A stretch of 64,000 bases of DNA from DATBGO01 sp050011895 (GCA_050011895.1 JBEKIF010000024.1:16344-80343), one strand, 5' to 3'. Positions 18,419 to 27,678 are shown, numbered from the stretch's first letter. Notes: generated from the letters alone by a model not told the origin. Numbers and translations: made by a program.

Positions 18419-19624
18419 GTGAGCGTGCCAACCTCGACGCTCTTCCGAACGCCAGAGGTGGCCGCCACCCCCCAGCGGCTGCACATAGCGATGATCGCCC
18501 CGCCCTACTTCGACGTCCCGCCGATGGCATATGGCGGCGTTGAAGCGGTAGTGGCCGACCTGGTCGACGCGCTGGTCGAGCGGGGTCATCAGGTGACCCT
18601 GATCGGCGGAGGCCAGCACGGCACCCGCGCGCAGCGGTTTCTCGCCAGCTACGACGTCGGTCCGGCGGACCGGCTCGGCGAGCCGCTGCCCGAGGTCATG
18701 CACGCGGCGCAGGTCGCGCGGCTGCTCGAGGGGCTTGATGTCGATGTGGTGCACGACCACACGCTGGCCGGACCGCTGCTTGCCCGCAGGCGGCAGACCC
18801 CGACCGTCGTGACCGTCCACGGTCCCGCGTCCGGTGACCCGGGCGACTACTATCAGGCGCTCGGCGAGACCGTCCGGTTCGTCGCCATCTCGGATGCCCA
18901 GCGCGCCACGGCGCCGGAGCTGCCCTGGGCGGCGACCGTGCACAATGCGATCCGCGCCGATACATTCCCGTTCCGGACCGATAAGGACGACTTCGCGTTC
19001 TTTCTCGGCCGGTTCTGCCCGGATAAGGCACCGCACCTCGCCATCGAGGCGGCCCGCGCCGCCGGGATGCCGATCGTGCTGGCAGGCAAGTGCACCGAAC
19101 CGCCCGAGCTCGCCTACTTCGCGCGGGAGATCCAGCCAAGGCTCGGGCCCGACACGACCCTGTTCGGGGTCGCCGACGCGGTCGCGAAGCGGGATCTGCT
19201 GTCGCGGGCGGCCTGCCTGCTCTTCCCGATCTGCTGGGAGGAGCCATTCGGCCTGGTCGTCATCGAGGCAATGGCCTGCGGCACTCCGGTAGTGGCACTG
19301 CGCCGCGGTGCCGTGCCCGAGCTCATCGTGCCCGGGCAGACCGGCGTGATCGTCGACCGTCCCGAGGAGCTGCCCGCTGCCATCAGCGCGGCCCGGCGTC
19401 TCGACCCCGGCATCTGCCGCAAGCACGTCGAGGCCAACTTCACCACCGACGTGATGGCCGCCGGCTATGAAGCCGCCTACCGGCAGACGGTCGCCGAGAT
19501 CACCAAGCCGCGGCTCCTGGTGCGCGAGCGGCCAGGGAGCCGCGCCGGTTCGTCAGGTGACGACTCGCCGACCGTGGATGATCTGCTCGCGCTGACCGAC
19601 GAGGCGAGGCCGATCGGCAGGTAG
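18419..19624 (+). CDS. GT4-family glycosyltransferase
   Basis: A 401-residue GT-B enzyme. The N-terminal domain opens 'LHIAMIAPPYFDVPPMAYGG' with V-E-A-V-V (the G-G-x-E loop of GT4), then VVHDHTLAGPLL. The C-terminal domain shows FFLGRFCPDKAPHLAIEAA, 'EEPFGLVVIEAMACGTPVVA', where the E-x7-E pair binds the nucleotide sugar, and 'RRGAVPELIVPGQTGVIVDR'. It transfers a sugar from a nucleotide donor; the acceptor is unknown. GTG 18419 is placed six bases after AAGGAGG. A disordered ~45-residue tail follows the last helix. Confidence 0.9.
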   Translation: MSVPTSTLFRTPEVAATPQRLHIAMIAPPYFDVPPMAYGGVEAVVADLVDALVERGHQVTLIGGGQHGTRAQRFLASYDVGPADRLGEPLPEVMHAAQVARLLEGLDVDVVHDHTLAGPLLARRRQTPTVVTVHGPASGDPGDYYQALGETVRFVAISDAQRATAPELPWAATVHNAIRADTFPFRTDKDDFAFFLGRFCPDKAPHLAIEAARAAGMPIVLAGKCTEPPELAYFAREIQPRLGPDTTLFGVADAVAKRDLLSRAACLLFPICWEEPFGLVVIEAMACGTPVVALRRGAVPELIVPGQTGVIVDRPEELPAAISAARRLDPGICRKHVEANFTTDVMAAGYEAAYRQTVAEITKPRLLVRERPGSRAGSSGDDSPTVDDLLALTDEARPIGR

Positions 19625-19720
19625 CGCCTGGACCCAGCAGCAGACCGGGAGGCAGTGCTCGGCAGCACGCCGGAAGGCAGCCAGCGGCCAGCGTGGCGCT
19701 GGCTGCCTGATGGCCGGCCA

Positions 19721-19776
19721 GGCCGCACCCCGGGCCTGCGGCCGAGGCCGCACCCCGGGCCTGCGGCCGAGGCCGG
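19721..19776 (+). repeat. 25-bp tandem repeat, two copies
   Basis: GGCCGCACCCCGGGCCTGCG plus GCCGA repeats at 19721 and 19746, with a partial third copy at 19771. It lies in the 296-nt gap between the glycosyltransferase and hydrolase genes, which otherwise shows nothing. Confidence 0.85.
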
Positions 19777-19920
19777 ACGGCAGCCTGCAGTGCCGCCAGG
19801 CGCCGCCGCCGGACGAGATCGCATCGCCCTCTCGCATGAGGCCTTCGGCGACCAGGCACGGCTACGTCAGACTGCCGCGGCGCTGGGTGCGGCCTGGCTG
19901 CCGTGAAACCCGGCTAGCCT

Positions 19921-20709
19921 GTGCGCGTGCGCTCGCATCAGCTGGTGTTCCTGCACGGGCAGCCCGGCTCGGGCGCGGACTGGCAGCAGGTACTGGCCAG
20001 GCTCCCGGCCCGGATGCCTGCCATTGCGGCTGACCGGCCGGGATATGGTTCCAGCCCGGTGGCAGCCGCCGGCTTCGCGGCGAACGCGCGCGCGGTGCTC
20101 GGGGAGCTTGACGCCCGCGGGATCGAGCAGGCGGTACTGGTCGGGCATTCCTATGGCGGCGGGGTGGCGCTATGGGCCGCTAGCCTCGCACCGGAGCGGG
20201 TCGAGGCGCTGATCTTGCTGGCGAGCATCGGCCCTGGCTGCCTGAATGGCTGGGACCGGCTGCTCGCCGCCCCGGCCGCCGGACCGGTCTGCGCGCTGGT
20301 GGCGTGGCGGCTGACGCCGTGGATTGCCCGCGCCAGGCTGGCCAGGATCGCCCGGCTCCGCGGCAGCGCGCTCGGCCCGGACGAGCATGTCAACTGGCAT
20401 ATCTGGGGAAACGCGAGCAGAGATAACGGCCCGTTGTGGCGGACCTTTCTCGCTGAGCAGCGAGCTCTCGTCGGTGAGCTTGACGAGCTGATCGCGGTGC
20501 TTCCGTCGGTCAAGGCACCGGTGCTGCTGCTCGCCGATCCGCAGGACACGCTGGTTCCCGTTGACACCGCCCGGCGGCTGGCCGGCGCCCTGCCCGACGC
20601 CCGCTTGCAGCTGGTCGATGGCCCGGGCCACCACCTGCCCAGGCGAGCCGCTGACACGGTCGCCGAGGCGATCGTCACGTTCCTCGACATGGTGGACGCG
20701 GGGCTGTAG
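19921..20709 (+). CDS. Alpha/beta-hydrolase fold enzyme
   Basis: A 262-residue hydrolase. The oxyanion-hole segment is 'LVFLHGQPGSGADW' and the nucleophile elbow is VGHSYGGGVAL (Ser). The acid is in LLADPQDTLVP (Asp) and the histidine in VDGPGHHLPRR. A cap region of ~80 residues (APAAGPVCALVAWRLTPWIA) lies between strands 6 and 7. The substrate cannot be predicted; epoxide hydrolases, haloperoxidases and esterases share the pattern. The GTG start at 19921 has no strong ribosome site. It probably acts in the cytoplasm. Confidence 0.88.
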   Translation: MRVRSHQLVFLHGQPGSGADWQQVLARLPARMPAIAADRPGYGSSPVAAAGFAANARAVLGELDARGIEQAVLVGHSYGGGVALWAASLAPERVEALILLASIGPGCLNGWDRLLAAPAAGPVCALVAWRLTPWIARARLARIARLRGSALGPDEHVNWHIWGNASRDNGPLWRTFLAEQRALVGELDELIAVLPSVKAPVLLLADPQDTLVPVDTARRLAGALPDARLQLVDGPGHHLPRRAADTVAEAIVTFLDMVDAGL

Positions 20710-20763
20710 CGGCGCCGGGTGGCCACCGTCGGTGCGGCCCGGCATCGGCGGCCACGGCCGCAC

Positions 20764-20880
20764 GCGGAGGCGCGCACCGCCGGTATGCCGGGGCCGCGCG
20801 GAGACGCGCACCGCCGGTGTGCCGGGGCCGCGCGGAGACGCGCACCGCCGGTGTTCCGGAGCCGTGCGGAGACGTGCCGC
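20764..20880 (+). repeat. 34-bp tandem repeat, ~3.4 copies
   Basis: Units beginning GCGGAGACGCGCACCGCCGG start at 20764, 20798, 20832 and 20866. A 34-nt period is not a multiple of three, and the array lies between two converging genes, so it is non-coding. Confidence 0.9.
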
Positions 20881-20921
20881 TGCTGTGCATCGGCGAACTG
20901 GCCGCCCGGCCCCGGCCTGGT

Positions 20922-22622
20922 TCAGCTGGCGGCGGCCGTCCGATCCTGGCGGGTCGCGGCCGGGCGCGGCCCGCGGCGGCTGCTGCCTTGGCGGAGATCT
21001 CCGTACCGCCCCTGCTTGCCGCCTGGGCTCAGCTCCGCGTGCCGCCGCCCCTGCTTGCCGCCTGGGCTCAGGTCCCCGCGCCGTCCCTGGTTGTCCCCTG
21101 GGCTCAGGTCCCCGCGCCGTCCCTGCTTGTCCCCTGGGCTCAGGTCCGCGTGCCGTACCTGAGTGGCGCCCTGGCCATGGCCCGAGCGGCGCGGGCGGCT
21201 GCCGTCCGCGCCACTGTCGAAGGCCAGCTTTCCGGCGCGCCGGCCAGCCGGGCGGGAGCCAGCGGCGGCGGCAGGCTGCAGCTGGCTAGCCACGGCCGGA
21301 ATGGGGGTGCCTGAGGTCGCGACATCGCGGACCGCATCGTGGCCCGGCTGGACCTGATGACTGATGGGGGTGACACCGGCCGCCTGGTGCAGCCGGCTGA
21401 CCTCGCGGACCTGGGCAGGCTCGACGAGGGCCACGACGGTGCCGGTCGCACCCGCGCGAGCAGTGCGCCCCGAGCGGTGCAGGTAGTCCTTGTGGTCATT
21501 GGGCGGATCGAAATGCACGACAAGCCCGATGTCGTCGACGTGGATGCCGCGCGCGGCCACGTCGGTCGCGACAAGGACGCGAGGATGCCCCGCCGTGAAT
21601 GCGGTGAGTGCGCGCTGCCGCTGGTTCTGGTTCAGGTTGCCGTGGATAGCGGCTGCGTCGACGCCCGCCCGGGTCAGCTGCTTGGCGAGCCGGTCCGCGC
21701 CGTGCTTGGTGCGGACGAAGAACAGGGTCCGCCCGGGCCGGCTGCCGATCTCCGCAGCGATGGTTACCTTCTCCTGGGCGGGCAGCACGAAGACCCGGTG
21801 GTCCACGTCGTTGGGCACGATATCCGAGGCGACGGCGTGCAGTGCCGGGTCGCTCAGGTAGCCGCTCACCAGCCGGTCGACGCCGCGGTCCAGCGTCGCG
21901 GAGAACAGCATTCGCTGGCCGCCCGCCGGGGTGGCGTCGAGAATGCGCGTCACAGCTGGCAGGAATCCGAGATCAGCCATGTGGTCGGCCTCGTCGACGA
22001 CGGTAATCTCGATATCGGCGAGCGTGCAGGCGGTCCGGTCGAGCAGGTCGATCAAGCGGCCAGGGGTCGCGACGACGATGTCAACGCCGCGGCGCAGCCG
22101 GTCGATCTGACGGCTGATCGAGATGCCGCCATAGACCGTCGTGACGCTCACTCCGAGCGTCTGGCCGAGGGGCGCGAGGGCGCCCGCGACCTGCACCGCG
22201 AGTTCCCTGGTCGGGACGAGTACGAGACCGCGCGGTGCCTTCTGGCGGCGGGGCCCGGCCGCTGCAGCCAGCCTGGCCAGCATGGGCAGGCCGAAGGCGA
22301 GCGTCTTGCCTGACCCGGTCTGCGCGCGGCCGAGGATGTCCCGGCCCGCAAGCGCGTCCGGTACGGCGCTGGCCTGAATGGCGAATGGGGCGAGCATTCC
22401 GCCAGCAGTCAGCGCGTCGGTGAGCCGGCCGGGCAGGCCAAGCTCGCGGAAGGTGGTGTCCGCGGGCGGCGGCGCGGCGGCTGCCGCGGTCAGCGCGCGG
22501 TCCAGGTCGGAACGTTGATCTTCGCGCGGATCGTGGCGCGGTCCGGTTGCCCGGCTCGGCGTCCGGGCCGGGCCGCGGTGCCGGTGCGAAGGCGCGCGGC
22601 GGCGGCCGGAATTCTGCGGCAT
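20922..22622 (-). CDS. DEAD-box ATP-dependent RNA helicase with repeat-bearing basic C-terminus
   Basis: A 566-residue protein when started at ATG 22622. Motifs occur in order: Q-motif region (LAPFAIQASAVPDALAGRD), I AQTGSGKT, Ia PTRELAVQ, Ib TPGRLIDLL, II DEAD in 'VVDEADHMADLGF', III SAT, IV FVRTKHGA, V 'VLVATDVAARGIHVDDI' and VI HRSGRTARAG. It unwinds RNA duplexes in the cytoplasm, probably in ribosome assembly or mRNA decay. After ~residue 450 comes a basic, glycine-rich tail with four imperfect repeats of D-L-S-P-G-x-x-Q-G-R-R-G, likely an unspecific RNA-binding extension. An upstream GTG at 22847 would add 75 residues that do not resemble helicases. Confidence 0.93.
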   Translation of the reverse strand: MPQNSGRRRAPSHRHRGPARTPSRATGPRHDPREDQRSDLDRALTAAAAAPPPADTTFRELGLPGRLTDALTAGGMLAPFAIQASAVPDALAGRDILGRAQTGSGKTLAFGLPMLARLAAAAGPRRQKAPRGLVLVPTRELAVQVAGALAPLGQTLGVSVTTVYGGISISRQIDRLRRGVDIVVATPGRLIDLLDRTACTLADIEITVVDEADHMADLGFLPAVTRILDATPAGGQRMLFSATLDRGVDRLVSGYLSDPALHAVASDIVPNDVDHRVFVLPAQEKVTIAAEIGSRPGRTLFFVRTKHGADRLAKQLTRAGVDAAAIHGNLNQNQRQRALTAFTAGHPRVLVATDVAARGIHVDDIGLVVHFDPPNDHKDYLHRSGRTARAGATGTVVALVEPAQVREVSRLHQAAGVTPISHQVQPGHDAVRDVATSGTPIPAVASQLQPAAAAGSRPAGRRAGKLAFDSGADGSRPRRSGHGQGATQVRHADLSPGDKQGRRGDLSPGDNQGRRGDLSPGGKQGRRHAELSPGGKQGRYGDLRQGSSRRGPRPAATRQDRTAAAS

Positions 22623-22861
22623 GGATGAACTCCATCTATGGTTCATGGGCCGCGTCATGCTGGAGACGTCGACGACAGCGGCAAACTGGGGCTCACCGAG
22701 AAGCGGACTGCTCACACAAGCGACCGCGCGGGCTTCTCGCCCGCGGGAGTGGCAGCTGGGAACGCTGCCGTGCGTGGAAAGACTATCAGTACTGCCGGTG
22801 CTGCCCGTCCAGCGCCACCCAGGTGCAGGCACGCGACCAGGCGCCACGGTAGCCGTTACCA

Positions 22862-22891
22862 GTCAGCCCGGCACTGTCGTACCGGGCTGAC
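22862..22891 (-). terminator. 10-bp perfect inverted repeat, possible terminator
   Basis: GTCAGCCCGG (22862-22871) and CCGGGCTGAC (22882-22891) pair around CACTGTCGTA. It lies just downstream (minus strand) of the 22959 gene. The 22623-22958 interval otherwise holds only the 18-bp repeat listed next and the helicase leader. Confidence 0.5.
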
Positions 22892-22911
22892 GCGTCCTCT
22901 CGGGCGATGTG

Positions 22912-22962
22912 GCCGCGGACGGTCAGCCCGCCGCGGACGGTCAGCCCGCCGCAGCTGGTCAG
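22912..22962 (-). repeat. 18-bp tandem repeat overlapping a gene end
   Basis: GCCGCGGACGGTCAGCCC occurs at 22912 and 22930, with a diverged third copy at 22948 that runs into the stop codon of the 22959 gene. This matches the osmC case (5676), where a tandem repeat also starts at a stop codon. Confidence 0.8.
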
Positions 22963-23189
22963 AGCTTGGTCATCTTCGGGTACGGCGCTGCGATTCGTTC
23001 CTGCTGAGATCCGAAATCGACGAGCACGGCGGTGTCATCCTCGACGCCGATGACCACGCCCAGGCCGTAACTATCGTGCGTCACCTGGTCGTGCAGCGCG
23101 AACTGCTTGACCGGCCGCACCACGGCGGGTGTGTTGAAGGGACTTCCTGGCAGGTAGCGCCGGGTTGCGGCGCGGGCCGGTTTCATCAT
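22959..23189 (-). CDS. Small conserved-looking hypothetical protein, ~76 aa
   Basis: The product starts MMKPARAATRRYLPGSPFNT and continues 'FALHDQVTHDSYGLGVVIGV' and VLVDFGSQQERI. The core H-D-x-Y-G-x-G-x-V..V.....V.VDFG resembles small SH3-like beta-barrels of the CarD/UvrD-C type ('G-x-G-x-V ... VxF'), which often mediate protein or nucleic-acid contact. CTGGAG lies directly before ATG 23189, and the second ATG (23186) gives better spacing. An upstream start at 23249 is possible. Monocistronic. Confidence 0.6.
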   Translation of the reverse strand: MMKPARAATRRYLPGSPFNTPAVVRPVKQFALHDQVTHDSYGLGVVIGVEDDTAVLVDFGSQQERIAAPYPKMTKL

Positions 23190-23382
23190 CTCCAGTATGC
23201 CCCCTGGCGGCCCGTGCCGGGGTCGGCTGTGACGGGATCGGCACGTCAAAGTTCAAGCCAGGTGCCGGACCGGGTGGTTACCGCCGGAACTGCCGGGCGG
23301 TCGCACCGCTGATCGAGCGACCGACGGGGAGCCTCTGATGCCGGCGGCCGAGGCAACTCGGGTCACTATTGCGCGGTCGTGC

Positions 23383-24837
23383 TCAGGCCGAATGCCTGGT
23401 AATCGACGTGCGCCGCTCGCGCCAGGCGGCCTCAGCCTCGCCGATCGGCGTGGAGGCCGGGCCCTGGACGAATGGCCAGATTTCCTCGGCGATGGCCCGC
23501 CAGTTGGCGGTGGCGGACAGCTGACCGAGCACGGCGAACAGGCCCAGATTGATCCGCTGGAGGATCACGTACGACCGCGGGATGCTCACGTATCCGGCCA
23601 CCGGGCTGCGCAGGTCGAAGAACCGCCGCACGACCGCGGACGCGTAATCCCCGGTGATGGTCAGCGGACCTGGTTCGCGGATCGTGTCGTAGAACACCGC
23701 CATGTGCTCGACGATCGTCTCGGTGCTCAGCGGCGCGTCCGGGCGCAGGAAGCCGGCCTGCTCCATGCTCCGGCGGAACTCCTCCGGGTCGTTGCGGACG
23801 CACAAGTGGCGGGCCATCTGCATGAGGGGCTGCAGTTCGGTGAGGGTGAAGTGCTTGACCAGCCCGAAATCGAGAAAGGTGACCTGCCCGCCGCCGTGGA
23901 ACAGGTAGTTGCCCGGGTGCGGATCGCCGTTGAAGGCGTGCACGTCGTACAGGCTCCTGAACACGAACCGGTAGATCGTCTCGCCGGCCAGGTCCCGTTC
24001 CTCCTGGGACCAGCTGGCGAGCTCGGCGAAGCGGGCCCCGTCGGCCAGTTCGCTGGTCACTACCCGCCGCGCTGACAGCTCGCCGATGATCGCGGGAATG
24101 CGAATCGTCGGGTGACCCTCGTAGTAGGCCGCCAGGAGGCGCTGGTTGTCGGCTTCCCTGCGGTAGTCGAGTTCTTCAAGGACCCGGTCCCTGAGCTCGG
24201 CGATCAGCCCGTCGACATCCTGGCTGGGCGCGGTGACCCGCAGCATCCGGCGCAGCAGCGCGACATTGCGGAGGTCAGCCGCCATGGTCTCGGCGATCCC
24301 CGGGTACTGCACCTTTACCGCGACGGCGCGGCCATCCAGCGTGATCGCGCGGTGCACCTGGCCGATCGAGGCGGCCGCGATCGGCTCCGGGTCCCAGCGG
24401 GCGAAGGCCCGCTCTGGTGGCAGGCCAAGCTCCTCCGTGACTACCCGCGCCGCGAGCTCAGCGCTCATCGGCGGGACACTGTCCTGCAGGCGGCTCATGG
24501 TGCGACGGACACCCGGCGACAAGCCGTCGTCGATGTAGCTGGCCATCTGGCCGAGCTTCATCAGCACGCCCTTCATCGCCCCCAGCGTGTTGGCCACGTC
24601 TTCGGCGGTCTCCAGGGCGAGATCGTTGCGCAGCTGTTCCCGGTGCTGCCCGGCGGCCGCGAACAGCCGGGGCGCGCTGCCGGCGTAGCGCACCGCACCG
24701 CGCCCGGCGAGCTGCAGCGCCGCAAGGCCGCGGTCAAATCGCAGCCGCCCGATCCGGCGGCGCACCACGAGTACGGCCGTGATAAAGCCGCCGGCGATCG
24801 CGGCGGCAGCCAGCCGCTTAACCGGAAGCCGCCTCAC
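23383..24837 (-). CDS. ABC1/AarF (UbiB)-family atypical protein kinase
   Basis: A 484-residue protein. A hydrophobic or amphipathic N-terminus is followed by the UbiB KxGQ motif 'GVLMKLGQMASYIDDGLSPG', then 'IAAASIGQVHRAITLDGRAV' (A-rich loop with S-I-G-Q-V-H), the lysine strand AVKVQYPGI, EELDYRREADNQ, the catalytic loop 'HAFNGDPHPGNYLFHGG' and VTFLDFGLVKHF (DFG). The family supports isoprenoid-quinone biosynthesis or lipid homeostasis with ATPase activity at the membrane. Its start overlaps the stop of the DUF2236 gene by 4 nt, so the two form an operon with the oxygenase-like gene first. Confidence 0.92.
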   Translation of the reverse strand: MRRLPVKRLAAAAIAGGFITAVLVVRRRIGRLRFDRGLAALQLAGRGAVRYAGSAPRLFAAAGQHREQLRNDLALETAEDVANTLGAMKGVLMKLGQMASYIDDGLSPGVRRTMSRLQDSVPPMSAELAARVVTEELGLPPERAFARWDPEPIAAASIGQVHRAITLDGRAVAVKVQYPGIAETMAADLRNVALLRRMLRVTAPSQDVDGLIAELRDRVLEELDYRREADNQRLLAAYYEGHPTIRIPAIIGELSARRVVTSELADGARFAELASWSQEERDLAGETIYRFVFRSLYDVHAFNGDPHPGNYLFHGGGQVTFLDFGLVKHFTLTELQPLMQMARHLCVRNDPEEFRRSMEQAGFLRPDAPLSTETIVEHMAVFYDTIREPGPLTITGDYASAVVRRFFDLRSPVAGYVSIPRSYVILQRINLGLFAVLGQLSATANWRAIAEEIWPFVQGPASTPIGEAEAAWRERRTSITRHSA

Positions 24838-25727
24838 GCGAGCCGCGCCGACCGCATCCGCAGGGTGATCCGCTGCCGTGCCTCAAGCACTCCCGGCTCA
24901 CCGAGGAACACCGCATCGAGGATGCCGAGCGCCTGCCGGATCTCGCTCCGGCGTTCCGGAGTCAGGTCATCCGGCGCGACGTAGCCGTACATCTCCCGGG
25001 CCCAGGCCGGCAACGCGAAGATTGCGCCGTCCCTGATGTCCTCCCAGATCTCCGCGATGTCGGAGTCGAGGCCGGGCGGATCGAGCAGGTAGGTCATCGA
25101 TTCGGCCGCCGCCGGCGTGCAGCGGAGGTCCGCCCGGACCGAGCTGACGTACCGGTCAAGCTCGGCGAGGCTGGCGGGGACCAACGCGCGGGGCACGCCG
25201 ACGAGCTCGGCCGCGACGGCCATCTCGGCCACGTAGCGATCGCCATCCGCCGGTGATAGCGGCGTGCCGAATAGGCGCGAGGCAACAATCGCGGAATCGA
25301 CCAGGGCCGCGTGCACCCAGAGCAGTAGCGCGGGATCGCCGGCCGCGTAAGGGCGGCCAGTCACCGTGTCGACACCCTTGACGTGGTCATGGATCCGGCG
25401 AACCCGGGCCGCGGCCTGCTGCGCGGCGGCCCGCTCGCCGAAGCTGACCGTCGCGACGTACGCGGAGGTGGCGGCCAGCCTGCCGACCGGATCCCGGCGC
25501 CAGTCGCTGTGCTGGTCGACTCCGGCCATCGCCAGCGGATGCAGCGCCTGCATCAGCAGCGACCGCAGGCCGGCCACCGGCGACGCCAGATCGGTGCTCA
25601 CCCGCCATGCGACGCTGCCGGGGCCGAAAAAGCCGTCGTCCGCCGGGCGGTCCGGCACGCTGGACACGTAGGCAGCCGCCGAGCGTCCGACCAGGTCGGC
25701 GGCGCTCGCGAACGGGTCCGTGGTCAC
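24834..25727 (-). CDS. DUF2236 (MpaB/rubber-oxygenase-like) protein
   Basis: A 297-residue, mostly helical protein. Diagnostic segments are 'GSVAWRVSTDLASPVAGLRS', 'QALHPLAMAGVDQHSDWRRD', YAAGDPALLLWVHAALVDS and 'WAREMYGYVAPDDLTPERR'. The conserved histidines in ALHPLAMAGV and LLLWVHAAL fit the b-type-haem-binding DUF2236 fold of latex-clearing proteins and MpaB. It probably catalyses a haem-dependent oxidation; the substrate is unknown. GTG start at 25727. It is coupled to the AarF kinase gene downstream by an ATGA overlap, an association that may point to lipid or quinone modification. Confidence 0.88.
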   Translation of the reverse strand: MTTDPFASAADLVGRSAAAYVSSVPDRPADDGFFGPGSVAWRVSTDLASPVAGLRSLLMQALHPLAMAGVDQHSDWRRDPVGRLAATSAYVATVSFGERAAAQQAAARVRRIHDHVKGVDTVTGRPYAAGDPALLLWVHAALVDSAIVASRLFGTPLSPADGDRYVAEMAVAAELVGVPRALVPASLAELDRYVSSVRADLRCTPAAAESMTYLLDPPGLDSDIAEIWEDIRDGAIFALPAWAREMYGYVAPDDLTPERRSEIRQALGILDAVFLGEPGVLEARQRITLRMRSARLA

Positions 25728-25830
25728 GGTGCCGCCGCTGGCAGGATCCTGGCCGCAGGCTGATGGCCGGGGCGGCCGATGATTCTCAAGGTCACACCAG
25801 CCACGCTACCTACCGCGCGCCGGTGGCCGG

Positions 25831-25927
25831 GGCTCCGGCAGGCTGGGGGCCGGGCTCCGGCAGGCTGGGGGCCGGGCTCCGGCAGGCTGGGCGGCCGGGC
25901 TCCGGCAGGCTGGGCGGCCGGGCTCCA
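25831..25927 (+). repeat. 22-23-bp tandem repeat, ~4.3 copies
   Basis: GGCTCCGGCAGGCTGGG with C/G-rich filler starts at 25831, 25853, 25875, 25898 and 25921. The period slips from 22 to 23 bp. It lies between the divergent DUF2236 and 25997 genes. Confidence 0.85.
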
Positions 25928-25996
25928 GGGGTGTGCCGGCCGGCCGTCCGGTGCGTGCGGTTACCTGGGAGAGCGGCATCGGGAAAACTGGGTGCC

Positions 25997-27637
25997 ATGC
26001 GCCCGATGCGCGGTGTCGACCTCGAGCGGCCCGCGGAACAAGCCAGCCGTGAGCGGCCGCGCTGGCGCTTGCCGGATTCCTTGCGGCTTCGGTGGCCGGG
26101 GGACTGGTGGCGGGATGTGGCCGGGCTCGCCCGGCAACCGGTCGTCATCAGCGTTCTGGTAACCGCCGCCGGATCGATCGTCTGGCTGACGGTCTTCCCG
26201 CGGATCGGCACTGACCTGTCCGCGCAGATCGCCCGGGCGGGCTGGGCGAGCCGCTATCCGGGTTCGGCGTATCTCTTCAGCTGGTATGGCGGTATTTATC
26301 CGGCGAGCTATTCGCTGCTGGCGCCGTACCTGCTCGGCGTGGCCGGCACCCGGCAGGCGATGGCCGTTGCGGCGGTGGGATCCGCGGGCTTGCTTTCACT
26401 GCTGCTGGTGCGGCACCGGGTGCCCAGGCCGCGGGCGGCCGCGCTGTGGGCGGCCGTGGCCATGCTGACGGAGCTGACCGCCGGCCGGGCCACGTTCGTC
26501 CTCGGACTGGCCGCTGCGCTGGGCTGTGTCGTCGTCGCCGGCGGTGACTGGCCGCGAGGCTGGCTCAGGTGGGCCGCCGTCGCGGGCCTGGCCGCGCTGA
26601 CCTCAATGCTCAGCCCGGTGGCCGGCCTGTTCCTCGGTGTGCCCGCCGCCGCGTTCCTGATCATCGGCCGGTGGCGCGCCGGCCTGGTCATCGGGGTGGC
26701 GGCCGGGCTGCCGCTGGGCCTGGCGGTGCTGCTTTCGGACGGCGGGGCGCAGCCCATCAGCATGAAGAACGGGCTACCGTCGCTGCTGGCCGCGGCGGGC
26801 GTGGCCGTCCTGCTGCCGCGCCGCTGGCGGATGGTGCGGATAGGCGCCGTCGTGTATGCCATCGGCGTGGTCATCGTCTGGGCGGTGCCGACGCCGGTCG
26901 GTTCCAATGTCGAGCGCCTGGGCCTGCTGCTGGTAGGCCCGCTGCTGGCCGGGATGGCCACCGTCCGGTACCGCTGGCTGCTGGCCGCAGCGCTGATCGC
27001 CGCCGCGACCTGGCAGGTCGCCCAGCCGGTTACCGACTTCGCGCACGGCAACGCGCCGCCGTACGCACCGCAGACCGCAGCGCTGGTAGCTGAGCTGCGA
27101 GCCCTGGACGCGCAGACCGCGCGGGTGGAGGCGGTGCCGCAGTACGGGCACTGGGAGTCGCAGGAACTGGCGGCGACGGTGCCGCTGGCCCGCGGGTGGG
27201 AGCGGCAGGTCGACATCGCCAGGAACCCGCTGTTCTACGAAGGCACGCTGACCCCCGCGGCGTACTACGGCTGGCTGCGTGACAACGCGGTGCGGTACGT
27301 CGCCATCTCGGCCGCCAGCCCCGACTTCGCGGCGGTGGCGGAGGCCGCCATCGTGCGGTCCGGCCAGCCCTGGCTCATCCCGGTATGGCGGGACGCCTTC
27401 TGGCGGCTGTACCGGGTAGCAGGCACCCTGCCCCTGGCCAGCCCGCCCGCGACCGTCATCAGCACCACCCCAGCGGAGATCACTTTGCGGATGCGTCAGG
27501 CCGGCATCACCGTCGTGCGGGTGCACTGGTCATGGCTGCTGCGCAGCACCGGCAACGCCACCCTGGCCGCCCGCGGCCAGTGGACCAGCCTGACCGTGAG
27601 CAGGCCAGGCGCCTATACGCTGTCCGCTCGCTATTGA
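25997..27637 (+). CDS. Polytopic membrane protein, possible GT-C-type glycosyltransferase
   Basis: A 546-residue protein from ATG 25997; the longer frame upstream runs through the tandem repeat and is not credible. A short basic N-terminus precedes about ten hydrophobic helices (for example 'VVISVLVTAAGSIVWLTVFP', 'YSLLAPYLLGVAGTRQAMAV', 'IGAVVYAIGVVIVWAVPTPV'). A ~180-residue extracytoplasmic C-terminal domain follows (VPQYGHWESQELAATVPLARG ... WLIPVWRDAFWRLYRV). The first luminal loop after helix 1 and the large C-terminal domain recall GT-C polyprenyl-sugar transferases, but no certain D-x-D or E-x-D motif is seen. Resembles the 37323 protein in layout. Confidence 0.6.
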   Translation: MRPMRGVDLERPAEQASRERPRWRLPDSLRLRWPGDWWRDVAGLARQPVVISVLVTAAGSIVWLTVFPRIGTDLSAQIARAGWASRYPGSAYLFSWYGGIYPASYSLLAPYLLGVAGTRQAMAVAAVGSAGLLSLLLVRHRVPRPRAAALWAAVAMLTELTAGRATFVLGLAAALGCVVVAGGDWPRGWLRWAAVAGLAALTSMLSPVAGLFLGVPAAAFLIIGRWRAGLVIGVAAGLPLGLAVLLSDGGAQPISMKNGLPSLLAAAGVAVLLPRRWRMVRIGAVVYAIGVVIVWAVPTPVGSNVERLGLLLVGPLLAGMATVRYRWLLAAALIAAATWQVAQPVTDFAHGNAPPYAPQTAALVAELRALDAQTARVEAVPQYGHWESQELAATVPLARGWERQVDIARNPLFYEGTLTPAAYYGWLRDNAVRYVAISAASPDFAAVAEAAIVRSGQPWLIPVWRDAFWRLYRVAGTLPLASPPATVISTTPAEITLRMRQAGITVVRVHWSWLLRSTGNATLAARGQWTSLTVSRPGAYTLSARY

Positions 27638-27678
27638 ACGTGACCAGGCTGCGACGGCAGGCAAGGGCGCTTTCAAAT

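Noticed and set aside
20764..20880. 34-bp repeats considered as a short CRISPR array
   Set aside because: The units are directly contiguous with no unique spacers and no cas genes are nearby; this is a simple tandem repeat.
25607..25996. N-terminal extension of the 25997 membrane protein through the tandem repeat
   Set aside because: The extension is antisense to the DUF2236 gene and then encodes low-complexity repeats; ATG 25997 gives a normal membrane-protein start.
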